This document shows, piece after piece, positions 4,791 to 5,385 of a stretch of 5,385 nucleotides of DNA (positions within the stretch are counted from its first letter, which is position 1; the number at the start of each line of letters is the position of its first letter). The stretch covers positions 1 to 5,385 of the forward strand of contig JACDFX010000173.1 in NCBI GenBank assembly GCA_013815575.1. The letters run 5' to 3'. The notes beneath the pieces were generated by a model, which saw nothing but the letters and a program-made list of their open reading frames with translations, did not search any database and was not told the origin of the DNA. The DNA is from Rubrobacter sp. GTDB lineage: Bacteria; Actinomycetota; Rubrobacteria; Rubrobacterales; Rubrobacteraceae. The position numbers and the translations under genes are program-made.

Positions 4791-5385
4791 TTACTCGAAG
4801 ACGATGGTGCGGTCGCCGTCCACCAGGATGCGGTCTTCCAGGTGCAGGCGGACGGCGCGGGCCAGGACACGGCGTTCGACCTCTCGTCCGAGGCGGACGA
4901 GGTCCTCGACCGTGTCGCGGTGGGAGACGTGGGCGACGTCCTGGTGGATTATGGGGCCGGCGTCCAGCTCCTCGCCCACGTAATGGGCGGTCGCCCCGAT
5001 GGTCTTGACGCCCCGCTCGTGCGCCCGGCGGTAGGGGTCGGCCCCCGCGAAGGCCGGCAGGAAGGAGTGGTGGATGTTTATGAGCCTGTCCCTGTAGGCG
5101 TCCACGAACTCTGGCGTGAGGATCTGCATGTACCGCGCCAGCACGACGACGTCTATCTCGTTCTCCGAGAGCAGGTCCAGTACCTGGGCCTCCTGCTCGG
5201 CCTTCGTCTCCCTGGATACCGGCAAGTAGTGAAAGGGGACGCCGTGGGCCTCCACGCGCGGGGTGAGGTCCGGGTGGTTGGAGACGACGAGCGGTATCTC
5301 GGCGTCGAGCTCCCCGGCGTCCCAGCGCCAGAGCAGGTCCGTCAGGCAGTGGTCGTAGCGGGAGACCAGGATCGCCATCTTCTTC
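4791..5385 (-). CDS. purU: Formyltetrahydrofolate deformylase PurU, catalytic domain (5' end outside window)
   Basis: Hydrolyses 10-formyltetrahydrofolate to tetrahydrofolate and formate, balancing the one-carbon pool and supplying formate for formate-dependent purine synthesis (PurT). The visible 198 codons cover the formyltransferase-fold domain. Counting from the internal ATG at 5378: [16 protein letters not shown] (1-16), [11 protein letters not shown] (28-38), [15 protein letters not shown] (77-91), [18 protein letters not shown] (99-116), [20 protein letters not shown] (128-147) and DGDRTIVFE at the C-terminus. The catalytic Asn-His-Asp set of this fold is Asn101, His103 and Asp139, all present. 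The ATG at 5378 is probably not the true start: two lysine codons precede it in frame, matching the KKMAIL-type run in full-length PurU, and the usual N-terminal ACT domain of about 85-90 residues must lie beyond the right edge. TAA stop at 4793-4791. Confidence 0.95.
   Translation of the reverse strand, partial: KKMAILVSRYDHCLTDLLWRWDAGELDAEIPLVVSNHPDLTPRVEAHGVPFHYLPVSRETKAEQEAQVLDLLSENEIDVVVLARYMQILTPEFVDAYRDRLINIHHSFLPAFAGADPYRRAHERGVKTIGATAHYVGEELDAGPIIHQDVAHVSHRDTVEDLVRLGREVERRVLARAVRLHLEDRILVDGDRTIVFE

Overview
The window is high-GC DNA (roughly two thirds G+C by eye, with third codon positions mostly G/C). Gene content and protein style suggest a deep-branching actinobacterium, most likely Rubrobacter or a close relative. 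The grounds are a HisZ/short-form HisG pair, a remnant of the LGGFRV-type regulator family that I recall as abundant in Rubrobacter, and a glutathione transferase in an actinobacterial-looking genome. The genus call is inference from memory, not from a search.

Layout. Positions 1-1510 (minus) hold the start of a histidine operon: hisZ, overlapping by four bases the start of a short-form hisG that runs off the left edge. A 98-bp divergent intergenic region (1511-1608) separates hisZ from a plus-strand six-helix membrane protein (1609-2295) distantly resembling the GPR1/FUN34/YaaH (SatP) transporter family. A GstB-like glutathione S-transferase follows on the same strand (2361-2996). Next comes about 320 bp without a convincing gene (2997-3320). 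Its right half is clearly AT-rich and probably carries the promoter of a small, unrecognised 65-residue protein (3321-3518). From 3636 an open frame begins with the N-terminus of a large SARP/BTAD-type regulator but loses the homology after about 38 codons. This looks like a truncated regulator gene whose frame then runs on into the start of a class I SAM-dependent methyltransferase (3953-4774). The right edge (4791-5385, minus) carries the catalytic part of purU (10-formyltetrahydrofolate deformylase), convergent with the methyltransferase across a 16-bp gap.

How the genes work together. HisZ and HisG form the hetero-oligomeric ATP phosphoribosyltransferase that commits ATP and PRPP to histidine synthesis. 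PurU links one-carbon metabolism to formate supply for purine synthesis. The transferase, membrane protein, small protein and methyltransferase look like independent single-gene units, and nothing ties them into one pathway.

I found no tRNA, rRNA, CRISPR array or complete mobile element, and no convincing new multi-gene system. The most interesting stretch is 2997-3952: an AT-rich promoter region with a possible stress-sigma-type element, an uncharacterised small protein, and a decayed regulator in front of the methyltransferase.
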